A DNA stretch of 20,102 nucleotides, from contig CAZUVM010000058.1 of NCBI GenBank assembly GCA_964623885.1, forward strand, positions 1 to 20,102. The letters are read 5' to 3'. The DNA comes from CAZUVM01 sp964623885 (GTDB taxonomy: Bacteria > Verrucomicrobiota > Verrucomicrobiia > Limisphaerales > UBA8199). Made by a program: the position numbers and the translations under genes. Positions 1 to 6,035 of the stretch are shown piece after piece. Every line of letters starts with the position of its first letter. The first letter of the stretch is position 1. Below the pieces are notes generated by a model. It was not told where the DNA came from. It did not search any database and worked only from the letters and a program-made list of their open reading frames with translations.

Positions 1-1
1 A

Positions 2-108
2 GGAACGCCGGCTTTAGCCGGCAGCAAGCCATAAACGTCGATATTCGTCGATTCCTGGCCACAACCCCGGTCGGACGTTCCTGCCGGCTAAAGCCGGCGT
101 TCCGACCG
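2..108. repeat. Inverted pair of GC-rich palindromic repeats
   Basis: Positions 2-24 and 81-103 are perfect 23-bp inverted copies separated by 56 bp. Each arm also contains its own palindrome: GCCGGCT and AGCCGGC flank a 2-nt centre (83-89 and 92-98 in the right copy). The right copy is enclosed by a further 8-bp stem, CGGTCGGA at 69-76 with TCCGACCG at 101-108. No coding signal is seen here. The arrangement resembles REP/BIME-type intergenic elements, which are often mobilised by TnpA-REP (RAYT) enzymes; none is encoded in the window. The left copy starts at the window edge, so the element may extend further. Confidence 0.75.
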
Positions 109-154
109 CCTGAAGATCGTTCGCAGCTCGCGAGCAATTCCGACTATTGCAGAG

Positions 155-240
155 CAGAGAAACGCAGAGAAGAAATCAGCCAAAAAGCACAACAGAGAAG
201 CCGTTAACCGCGAATTGATGCGAATAGACGCGAATTCATG
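155..240. repeat. Short degenerate direct repeats, 10-bp period
   Basis: Positions 211-240 are three tandem decamers: CGAATTGATG, CGAATAGACG and CGAATTCATG. Just upstream CAGAGAA occurs at 155, 165 and 193, and the first two are also 10 bp apart. The 63-codon open frame that spans this block is interrupted by repeats and resembles no family I know, so I treat the whole 1-329 stretch as non-coding. Function is unknown; it may be the remains of dispersed repeats. Confidence 0.5.
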
Positions 241-262
241 AGTTCCACATTCATAACGGGGC

Positions 263-291
263 AAAAAAACGCAGCCCATTAAGGGGCTGCG
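263..291 (-). terminator. Intrinsic terminator downstream of clpC
   Basis: Read on the minus strand, an 8-bp perfect stem CGCAGCCC/GGGCTGCG (270-277 with 284-291, 6-nt loop) is followed immediately by seven Ts (A-run at 263-269 on the plus strand). It lies about 40 nt beyond the clpC stop codon. Stem, loop size and T-run all fit a rho-independent terminator closing the leftward ilvE-mcsA-mcsB-clpC operon. Confidence 0.88.
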
Positions 292-329
292 TCTTGCTTT
301 AAATGTTGCCGGGAATTACGAGGCTCTCG

Positions 330-2846
330 CTAGCTGGATAGCGTAGCTTCGGTCTGGCCGGCGGCGGCGGCGTTTTGTGAGAAGGCGAGGTGGTCGTTTT
401 CGACTGTGACCAGGATCGGCTCGCCTTCGTGGAACGCGCCTTTCAGGATTTCCTCAGCCAGCGGATCTTCCAGTGACCGCTCGACTGCGCGGCGCATCGG
501 CCGGGCGCCGTATTGCGGGTCGTAACCACGGCCAACAAGGAAGTCCTTCGCCTTATCGTCGAGCTGCAGCACGATATTGCGGGCTTTGAGCCTCTGCATG
601 ACCTTGCTGATTTCGAGGTCGAGGATCTGGATGAGATCGGGCTTGGTGAGCGAACGGAAGACGATGATATCGTCGAGCCGGTTAAGGAACTCAGGCCGGA
701 AGGTTTTCTTGGCCTCTTCCATGATGCGCTCGCGCATTTTCTCGTAGCTGGTCTCGTCGGTGATGGGCGAAAAGCCCATCGAGGACTGTTTTTTGATGGT
801 GTCGGAGCCGACGTTCGACGTCATCAGGATGATAGTATTTCGGAAATTGACGACACGGCCGACGTTATCCGTCAGTTTGCCTTCTTCCAGGATCTGCAGA
901 AGCATGTTCCACACATCCGGATGGGCTTTTTCAATTTCGTCGAAAAGGACCACGGAGTACGGTTTTCGGCGCACCTGTTCGGTGAGTTGGCCACCTTCCT
1001 CATACCCCACGTATCCCGGCGGCGAACCGATAAGCCGCGAGACATTGAATTTCTCCATGTACTCGCTCATGTCGAGCTGGATCAAGGCCTTGGAATCACC
1101 GAAGAGCTGTTCGGCGAGGGTTTTGGCCAGAAGCGTCTTGCCAACGCCTGTGGGTCCGAGCAGCGCAAAAGTGCCGATCGGCCGGCGAGGGTCTTTGAGG
1201 TCGGCGCGTGAACGGCGAAGGGCCTTGCACAGTGCGGACACGGCCTCTTTCTGGCCGATGACCACCTTGCTCATCTCGGTTTCGACCTGCATCAGGCGCT
1301 GCATCTCCCCCTGCTCCATGCGTTGGAGGGGGATCCCGGTCCACTTGGAAACCACGTGGAGGATGTCTTCCTCGTCGACCTTAACGCGTTTTTCCTCGCG
1401 AGTGGTGCGCCATTCCTTGAGCACGGCTTCCAGACGTTCCTTGGCCTGCTTTTCCTTGTCGCGCATGGCGGCGGCGCCTTCGAAATCCTGGTTTTTGATG
1501 GCTTTCTCTTTCTTGCCTTTGATGTCTTCGATCTCCCCTTCGAGTTCTTTGACCGCCGGCGGACGTGTCATAGTTCCGATACGGGCGCGGGAACCGGCCT
1601 CGTCCATGAGATCGATGGCCTTATCCGGCAAATAGCGATCGGTGATATAACGGTCAGAAAGCTTAACCGAGGCTTCAATGGCCTTATCGGTGAATTCAGC
1701 CTTATGGTGGTCCTCGTACTTAGGCTTCAAGCCTTTGAGGATAAGGATGGCCTCTTCGATTGAAGGAGCTTCCACTTTGACCGCCTGGAACCGGCGTTCG
1801 AGAGCGGCGTCCTTCTCGATATATTTGCGGTATTCGTTCAGCGTGGTGGCGCCGATGCATTGGAGCTCACCGCGGCTTAGAGCGGGCTTAATGATATTGG
1901 AGGCGTCCATCGTGCCTTCGGCCGAGCCCGCGCCCACGATGGTGTGCAACTCGTCGATGAAAAGTATGATGTTCTTGGAACGGCGAATTTCATCCATCAC
2001 CGCCTTGATACGCTCTTCAAATTGGCCGCGGTATTTGGTACCGGCAACCATGAGCGCGAGGTCCAGGGTGATAACACGTTTATCGCGCAAAAGCTCGGGC
2101 ACATTGCCGGCGGCGATTTCCTGGGCCAAGCCTTCCACGATTGCAGTTTTACCGACACCGGCTTCGCCCAGCAACACCGGGTTGTTCTTAGTGCGGCGGC
2201 AGAGGATCTGGATGACGCGCTCGATTTCGCTTTTGCGTCCGATGACCGGATCCATCTCACCTTTACGCGCGATGTCAGTCAGATCGCGGCCGAACGCCTT
2301 CAGGGCTGGTGTTTTGATTTCGCCCTTTTTCTCGGGCGCCGGCTTTTCGGAAGCCCCCTCACCGGAAGCGGATTCTTCTTGGGCGGCGAAATTGGGGTCG
2401 AGTTCTTTCAGGATCTCCTGCCGCGTTTGCTCGATATCGACATCGAGGTTTTTGAGGACCCGAGCAGCCACGCCGTCGCCTTCCCGCAGCAAGCCCAGCA
2501 GGATGTGTTCGGTGCCAACATAGGTATGGTTGAGCGCCTTGGCTTCTTTAGCGGCCAGGGCTAAGACCTTTTTGACCCGGGGCGTGTAGGGAATATTACC
2601 GATCATCTTCTGGTCAGGGCCGGTGCCAACCTGTTTCTCGACTTCCATCCGGACGGTTTCGAGGTCGAGCCCCAGCTTTTGGAGGACATTGACAGCGACA
2701 CCTTGTCCCAACTTGATCAGGCCGAGCAGAAGGTGCTCGGTGCCGACGAAATTGTGATTGAAGCGGTCGGCTTCCTTGCGGGCCAGGGCGAGGACCTGCT
2801 GGGCTCGCGGGGTGAAATTGTTCATTGCTTGGGACTCATCGCTCAT
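330..2846 (-). CDS. clpC: ATP-dependent Clp protease ATP-binding subunit ClpC
   Basis: This is a cytoplasmic Hsp100 AAA+ unfoldase that threads substrates into the ClpP peptidase. At 838 residues it has normal family length. Two Clp_N repeats occupy about residues 10-150. AAA module 1 has Walker A GEAGVGKT (227-234) and Walker B ILFIDE (294-299). A middle domain carries a UVR-like motif around 440-475, diagnostic of ClpC rather than ClpA or ClpB. AAA module 2 has Walker A GPTGVGKT (564-571) and Walker B VVLFDE (632-637). The MGF tripeptide at 690-692 matches the position of the ClpP-docking loop. The gene lies 120 bp downstream of mcsB on the same strand and ends before a strong terminator. 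The start is preceded by an AT-rich stretch with no Shine-Dalgarno. The second in-frame ATG (residue 8) is an alternative start, but the first fits the family well. Confidence 0.97.
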   Translation of the reverse strand: MSDESQAMNNFTPRAQQVLALARKEADRFNHNFVGTEHLLLGLIKLGQGVAVNVLQKLGLDLETVRMEVEKQVGTGPDQKMIGNIPYTPRVKKVLALAAKEAKALNHTYVGTEHILLGLLREGDGVAARVLKNLDVDIEQTRQEILKELDPNFAAQEESASGEGASEKPAPEKKGEIKTPALKAFGRDLTDIARKGEMDPVIGRKSEIERVIQILCRRTKNNPVLLGEAGVGKTAIVEGLAQEIAAGNVPELLRDKRVITLDLALMVAGTKYRGQFEERIKAVMDEIRRSKNIILFIDELHTIVGAGSAEGTMDASNIIKPALSRGELQCIGATTLNEYRKYIEKDAALERRFQAVKVEAPSIEEAILILKGLKPKYEDHHKAEFTDKAIEASVKLSDRYITDRYLPDKAIDLMDEAGSRARIGTMTRPPAVKELEGEIEDIKGKKEKAIKNQDFEGAAAMRDKEKQAKERLEAVLKEWRTTREEKRVKVDEEDILHVVSKWTGIPLQRMEQGEMQRLMQVETEMSKVVIGQKEAVSALCKALRRSRADLKDPRRPIGTFALLGPTGVGKTLLAKTLAEQLFGDSKALIQLDMSEYMEKFNVSRLIGSPPGYVGYEEGGQLTEQVRRKPYSVVLFDEIEKAHPDVWNMLLQILEEGKLTDNVGRVVNFRNTIILMTSNVGSDTIKKQSSMGFSPITDETSYEKMRERIMEEAKKTFRPEFLNRLDDIIVFRSLTKPDLIQILDLEISKVMQRLKARNIVLQLDDKAKDFLVGRGYDPQYGARPMRRAVERSLEDPLAEEILKGAFHEGEPILVTVENDHLAFSQNAAAAGQTEATLSS

Positions 2847-2857
2847 AACAACAAATT

Positions 2858-2887
2858 AAAATAAAATGAAAACTACTGTTTGTCCAA
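2858..2887 (-). promoter_or_regulatory. Candidate sigma70-like promoter for clpC
   Basis: On the minus strand TTGGAC (2887-2882) is followed after 18 nt by TATTTT (2863-2858), a fair match to -35/-10 elements. Transcription would begin only about 5 nt before the clpC ATG, giving a nearly leaderless mRNA, which would fit the absence of a ribosome binding site. The tract is AT-rich in a GC-rich genome, so a chance match is possible. Confidence 0.3.
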
Positions 2888-2943
2888 TCCGACAGGGCAG
2901 GCCAACCGACCGGGTTGACCGCATCCTGCCGTGCGTGACAAAC
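2878..2943 (-). promoter_or_regulatory. Stem-loop with T-rich tail between mcsB and clpC
   Basis: GTTTGTC (2878-2884) pairs with GACAAAC (2937-2943). Inside, GGCAGG (2896-2901) pairs with CCTGCC (2925-2930), and AACC (2904-2907) with GGTT (2913-2916). In the minus-strand transcript the structure is followed by a broken T-rich run (2870-2847) reaching the clpC start. It could be a partial terminator or attenuator that lowers clpC read-through, or an RNA-processing structure. Internal loops make the stem imperfect, so the regulatory role is inferred. Confidence 0.4.
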
Positions 2944-2966
2944 GAGCTGCCTGCGGCACCCACAGC

Positions 2967-4073
2967 TTACGACTTTTCCTGGCCGCCGCCGGAGCCGCCC
3001 GGCGGTCTGGCGATGGGCCGACTGACGGGCCGCAACCGTTCCCGAACCATGTCTGCACGCAGCAAGTCCCGTTCCTCAGCCGTCAGTTTTTCCGAATGCT
3101 GCTTCTGTAAATGGGCCGGTTGGGTCAGGATAAACAGTTCATCTACCAGCGCTCGGTCGACCCCCGGGAACAACCCCACGTCCACTCCCAAGCGCATCAA
3201 CGACAAGAGGTTCATGGTTTCCTTTGAAGAGATGCTATGGGCGTTGGCCAGAATGCCATAGGCGCGGCCGATATGGTTGAATACCATTTTCGGCTTCTTC
3301 TCGAGCAAGGTAGCCCGGGCGTTCTCTTCGTGCTCGATAATCTGAGCCAGGACCTTTTCCAGTCGTTCGACGATAGCGCTCTCGGATTCGCCCAAGGTCA
3401 TCTGATTTGAAACTTGGAACACATTGCCGAGCGCTTCCGTGCCTTCGCCGTACAACCCGCGGACCGCCAGCCCCAATTTGTTTACCGATTGGATGATGGG
3501 ATTGATTTGCTCGGCGAGGACCAGACCGGGCAAATGAAGCATCGCGCTGACCCGGATACCCGTGCCTATATTAGTTGGGCAGGCCGTCAGGTATCCAAGC
3601 TCGGCGTTGAAAGCGTACTCGAGCTTTTTCTCGAGGGAAGAATCAGCCTGGTCAATGGCAGACCAGGCCTGGCGCAATTGGAGGCCGGGGCGCAACGCCT
3701 GCATCCGGAGATGGTCTTCCTCATTGATCATGAAGCAGAGGGTTTCCTCGCGGTTCACAACGAGGCCGCTGCCGGCACTCTTGGCAGCATGCTCGCGGCT
3801 GATGAGGTGGCGTTCGACCAGGATTTGCTTGTCCAGCGTAGTTAGAGTGTCCATCGACTCGGCAAAGGCGTCCTTCATCTCGGGCAGGGACTGGACTGCC
3901 GGTCGGATGAGATCCAGGACGCGAACGCGCTCGGTCTTCTTGGCCCAGCCTGGGAAAGCAGCGTCCTTAAGATTGCGGGCAAGGCGCACTCGGCTGGACA
4001 TGACAATCCGGTCGTGCGGACCCTTGCGGCGGGCAGACTCAGCGGGAGGAATCAGAAACGAATGCAGATCCAT
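2967..4073 (-). CDS. mcsB: Protein-arginine kinase McsB
   Basis: This ATP:guanido phosphotransferase phosphorylates arginine side chains and so marks proteins for ClpC-ClpP. At 368 residues it has usual bacterial McsB length and lacks the N-terminal domain of creatine and arginine kinases. Visible are the nucleotide-binding SSRVRLARN (26-34), the catalytic acidic INEEDH (116-121), CPTNIGTG (165-172) with the conserved cysteine, and RGLYGEGTEA (205-214). Near the C-terminus, RDLLRA (335-340) matches the RDxxRA motif that binds phosphoarginine allosterically in Bacillus/Geobacillus McsB. The Pro/Gly-rich last 20 residues look like a disordered tail. The start lies 5 bp after the mcsA stop, implying coupled translation, and the partner McsA is encoded just upstream. 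Confidence 0.96.
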   Translation of the reverse strand: MDLHSFLIPPAESARRKGPHDRIVMSSRVRLARNLKDAAFPGWAKKTERVRVLDLIRPAVQSLPEMKDAFAESMDTLTTLDKQILVERHLISREHAAKSAGSGLVVNREETLCFMINEEDHLRMQALRPGLQLRQAWSAIDQADSSLEKKLEYAFNAELGYLTACPTNIGTGIRVSAMLHLPGLVLAEQINPIIQSVNKLGLAVRGLYGEGTEALGNVFQVSNQMTLGESESAIVERLEKVLAQIIEHEENARATLLEKKPKMVFNHIGRAYGILANAHSISSKETMNLLSLMRLGVDVGLFPGVDRALVDELFILTQPAHLQKQHSEKLTAEERDLLRADMVRERLRPVSRPIARPPGGSGGGQEKS

Positions 4074-4078
4074 ATCGA

Positions 4079-4615
4079 TCAGGTCGCGTGACGCTCGCGC
4101 GACGCAGGTTCGGTCGAGCCGCTGCTCAGCCGGGCGGAGGTTTGCTTGATTTCGTCACGGAGAATGGCGGCTTCCTCGAAATCCTCGGACTCGATGGCTT
4201 TGGTGAGCTTTTTCTGAAGCATTTTCAGGCGGTCGAACAGATCCCGATCCTGGCGCAGGCCTTCGGGAACCTTGCCGACGTGCCGGGTGCCCTTGTGCAT
4301 GGTTTTGAGCAAGCCCTCAAGCGGTTCCGCAAACGTCTTGTAGCATTCCGGGCAGCCCAGGCGACCGGCTTTCTTAAAATCGGCCTGGGTAAAGCCACAG
4401 CGCGCGCATTTAATCTCCGCCCCTCCAGCGGCCTGTTCAATCTCCTGCGAAGCCCCCAGACCGAGGAGCAGGTCCGCCAGCGAAAAGCCAGTCGGATCAT
4501 TGACCCCTTTGGTCTTGGCGCATTCCTCGCACAGGTCCACCTTCTGCATCTTATCCCCGGCGATCTGGGTCAGGTGAACGGTCGCTTCTTTTTCTTTGCA
4601 AATACAGCACAACAT
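4079..4615 (-). CDS. mcsA: McsA-type zinc-finger/UVR protein, McsB activator
   Basis: This cytoplasmic adaptor activates McsB and delivers it to ClpC. In 178 residues it shows the expected order: zinc finger 1 (C3/C4, C6, C29, C32), a linker with DPTGFSLADLLLG (40-52), zinc finger 2 (C70, C73, C88, C91), then a UVR coiled-coil motif at about 127-160 containing KAIESEDFEEAAILRDEIK (139-157). The UVR motif resembles that in ClpC and UvrB/UvrC. The gene lies 3 bp after the stop of a shorter paralogue and 5 bp before mcsB. No Shine-Dalgarno precedes its ATG, so translation is probably coupled to the upstream gene. Motifs and context together make the McsA assignment firm, although McsA sequences diverge widely outside Firmicutes. 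Confidence 0.92.
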   Translation of the reverse strand: MLCCICKEKEATVHLTQIAGDKMQKVDLCEECAKTKGVNDPTGFSLADLLLGLGASQEIEQAAGGAEIKCARCGFTQADFKKAGRLGCPECYKTFAEPLEGLLKTMHKGTRHVGKVPEGLRQDRDLFDRLKMLQKKLTKAIESEDFEEAAILRDEIKQTSARLSSGSTEPASRERHAT

Positions 4616-4618
4616 AAC

Positions 4619-4828
4619 TCACGATAGATCTGCGCGCGGGCGACGTTGGTTCGCTTCTGCTTTGGGATTAATGCCAAGCAAGAGGTCGGCTAGAGCAAAG
4701 CCGTTGGGGTCGTTGACGCCCTTGGTTTTTGCGCACGCCTCGCAAAAATCCATTTTTTGCATTTTCTGCCCGCAGATCTGCGTCAGGTGCACGGTCGCCA
4801 CCCTTTCCTGGCAGATGCAACAAAGCAT
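4619..4828 (-). CDS. Truncated McsA-like one-zinc-finger small protein
   Basis: This 69-residue protein is a paralogue of the McsA N-terminus: 42 of the first 52 residues are identical to the downstream mcsA product. It keeps zinc finger 1 (C3, C4, C6, C29, C32) and the linker GVNDPNGFALADLLLG (37-52), then ends in a short basic tail. Zinc finger 2 and the UVR motif are missing. It has an extra cysteine at position 19. The reading frame is intact, sits 3 bp upstream of mcsA and 7 bp after ilvE, and shows no sign of decay. It probably arose by tandem duplication with loss of the 3' part. It might modulate McsA/McsB, or act as a translational-coupling leader for mcsA; its function is unknown. 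Confidence 0.82.
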   Translation of the reverse strand: MLCCICQERVATVHLTQICGQKMQKMDFCEACAKTKGVNDPNGFALADLLLGINPKAEANQRRPRADLS

Positions 4829-4835
4829 AATGTCT

Positions 4836-5714
4836 CTACTCGTATATCGGCTCGCCAGAGACTTTCGTCAAGGCGCGGTATTGAGCTACCAGCCGCTTGG
4901 TGACTGGGCCGGGGATGCCCCCGCCGATGGTACGCCCGTCAATCTTCACTATGGGAACCAACTCGGCGCCGGTACCTGTTAGAAAGCATTCATCGGCATT
5001 AAACAGGTCGTGGCGGGAGAGGTTGGGCTCACCCACCTTAAGCCCGGATTCAGCGGCAATCTCCATCACGACCGACCGGGTGATACCATAAAGCGCCCCG
5101 GCTGAGAGCGGGGGTGTCAGCAACTGGCCACCTTTAACAATAAACAGGTTATCTCCGGTGCACTCTGCAACGAAGCCCTGGGCGTTAAGCATGACCGCCT
5201 CTTCGCATCCAGCATTGGCAGCCTCGATTTTGGCCAGGATATTATTGAGGTAATTGAGGGACTTGATGGCTGGGTTCAGCGCGTTCTGGAGATTGCGCAC
5301 GGTCGGCACGGTAACAATGGCCATGCCCCGCTGGTAGAGTTCCGGCGGGTAAAGCTGGATTTTGCCGGCGATAATGATGACCGAAGGGTTCTTGCACTTG
5401 TTGGGGTTGAGACCCAGAGTGCCCGGCCCGCGCGTGACGACCAGCCGGATATAACCATCACGGATTTTGTTCCGGCGGCAGGTTTCAACCACAGCGTCGA
5501 TCATTTCCTCGGGCGAAAGGGGAATCGACAGCAGAATCGATTTGGCGGAGCAATAAAGCCGCTCGACGTGTTCCTTCAGCTTGAAGACGCGACCGTTGTA
5601 GGCACGGATACCCTCGAAGATGCCGTCCCCGTACAGAAGCCCATGATCGAACACAGAGATCTTGGCGTCCCTCTCACCGAAATACTTGCCATCGATATAG
5701 ATTTTCATGCCCAA
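4836..5714 (-). CDS. ilvE: Branched-chain amino acid aminotransferase (class IV)
   Basis: This fold-type IV PLP aminotransferase makes or breaks down valine, leucine and isoleucine using glutamate/2-oxoglutarate. Its 292 residues fit the family. Visible are GDGIFEGIRAYNGRVFKLKE (29-48), the PLP lysine K151 in NPAIKSLNYLNNI, the cofactor motif FVAECTGDNLFIV (181-193), and TGTGAELVPIVKIDGR (246-261), which favours BCAT over D-amino-acid transaminase or aminodeoxychorismate lyase. The start given is TTG at 5714, 7 nt after an AAGGTGG ribosome binding site; an ATG two codons in (5708) is 13 nt from it. It is the first gene of the operon leading to clpC. A link between BCAA metabolism and McsAB is not obvious. 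Confidence 0.93.
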   Translation of the reverse strand: MGMKIYIDGKYFGERDAKISVFDHGLLYGDGIFEGIRAYNGRVFKLKEHVERLYCSAKSILLSIPLSPEEMIDAVVETCRRNKIRDGYIRLVVTRGPGTLGLNPNKCKNPSVIIIAGKIQLYPPELYQRGMAIVTVPTVRNLQNALNPAIKSLNYLNNILAKIEAANAGCEEAVMLNAQGFVAECTGDNLFIVKGGQLLTPPLSAGALYGITRSVVMEIAAESGLKVGEPNLSRHDLFNADECFLTGTGAELVPIVKIDGRTIGGGIPGPVTKRLVAQYRALTKVSGEPIYE

Positions 5715-5737
5715 ACGCGTGCCACCTTAAGCTCAAG
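5715..5737 (-). promoter_or_regulatory. Ribosome binding site supporting the ilvE TTG start
   Basis: On the minus strand AAGGTGG lies 7 nt before a TTG codon (5714) and 13 nt before the first ATG (5708), both in the ilvE frame. The spacing favours the TTG. The difference is only two residues. Confidence 0.5.
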
Positions 5738-5860
5738 TCACCCGTAATAGCAAACGGATTCAGGCCGGAAGGCTTTGTCGGGATCGCATGGGAGAGCGTT
5801 GGGAAAATGTTGCCATTGAGCCGGGGCCGGGATCGCAGTCTCCGCACAGGCATTATTCGA

Positions 5861-5982
5861 GCCGCTGCGAGCGGGGACCACTCGCGCTCCGCAGCAAAAT
5901 TACACCGGGCCAGCGTCGAACCCGCCCTGGCGCTATACCCTTCGCTGCCGCTGCGGGCCGGGACGTCCCGCGTTCCGCAGCA
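5861..5982. repeat. Two copies of a 36-nt hairpin repeat
   Basis: 5861-5896 and 5947-5982 are direct copies, 30 of 36 positions identical. Each begins GCCGCTGCG and ends CCGCAGCA, and each folds on itself. In the second copy GCTGCGG (5950-5956) pairs with CCGCAGC (5975-5981), and CGGGAC with GTCCCG fills the centre (5959-5970). They lie in the 321-bp divergent gap between ilvE and the SDR gene. Apart from these repeats I see no gene or convincing promoter in that gap. The copies look like a dispersed palindromic element; a regulatory use is possible but unproven. Confidence 0.68.
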
Positions 5983-6035
5983 TGTTGAAGGTTATTTTCT
6001 TTTTTTCCAAGCCGGCAGTCCTATGCTGGCGCGGC

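Noticed and set aside
88..279. 63-codon open frame on the minus strand
   Set aside because: It runs through repeats and partly into the terminator stem, shows no family resemblance and has no ribosome binding site.
513..2564. Several long plus-strand open frames opposite clpC
   Set aside because: They are antisense shadows of a GC-rich, strongly conserved gene; their translations look like no protein family.
4450..4500. A decayed or pseudogene interpretation of the McsA pair
   Set aside because: Both frames are intact with conserved cysteines and close operon spacing, so the short copy is treated as a gene.
5982..6035. Upstream ATG for the SDR gene
   Set aside because: The added 18 residues derive from the end of a hairpin repeat and a T-rich run, and family homology begins at 6036.
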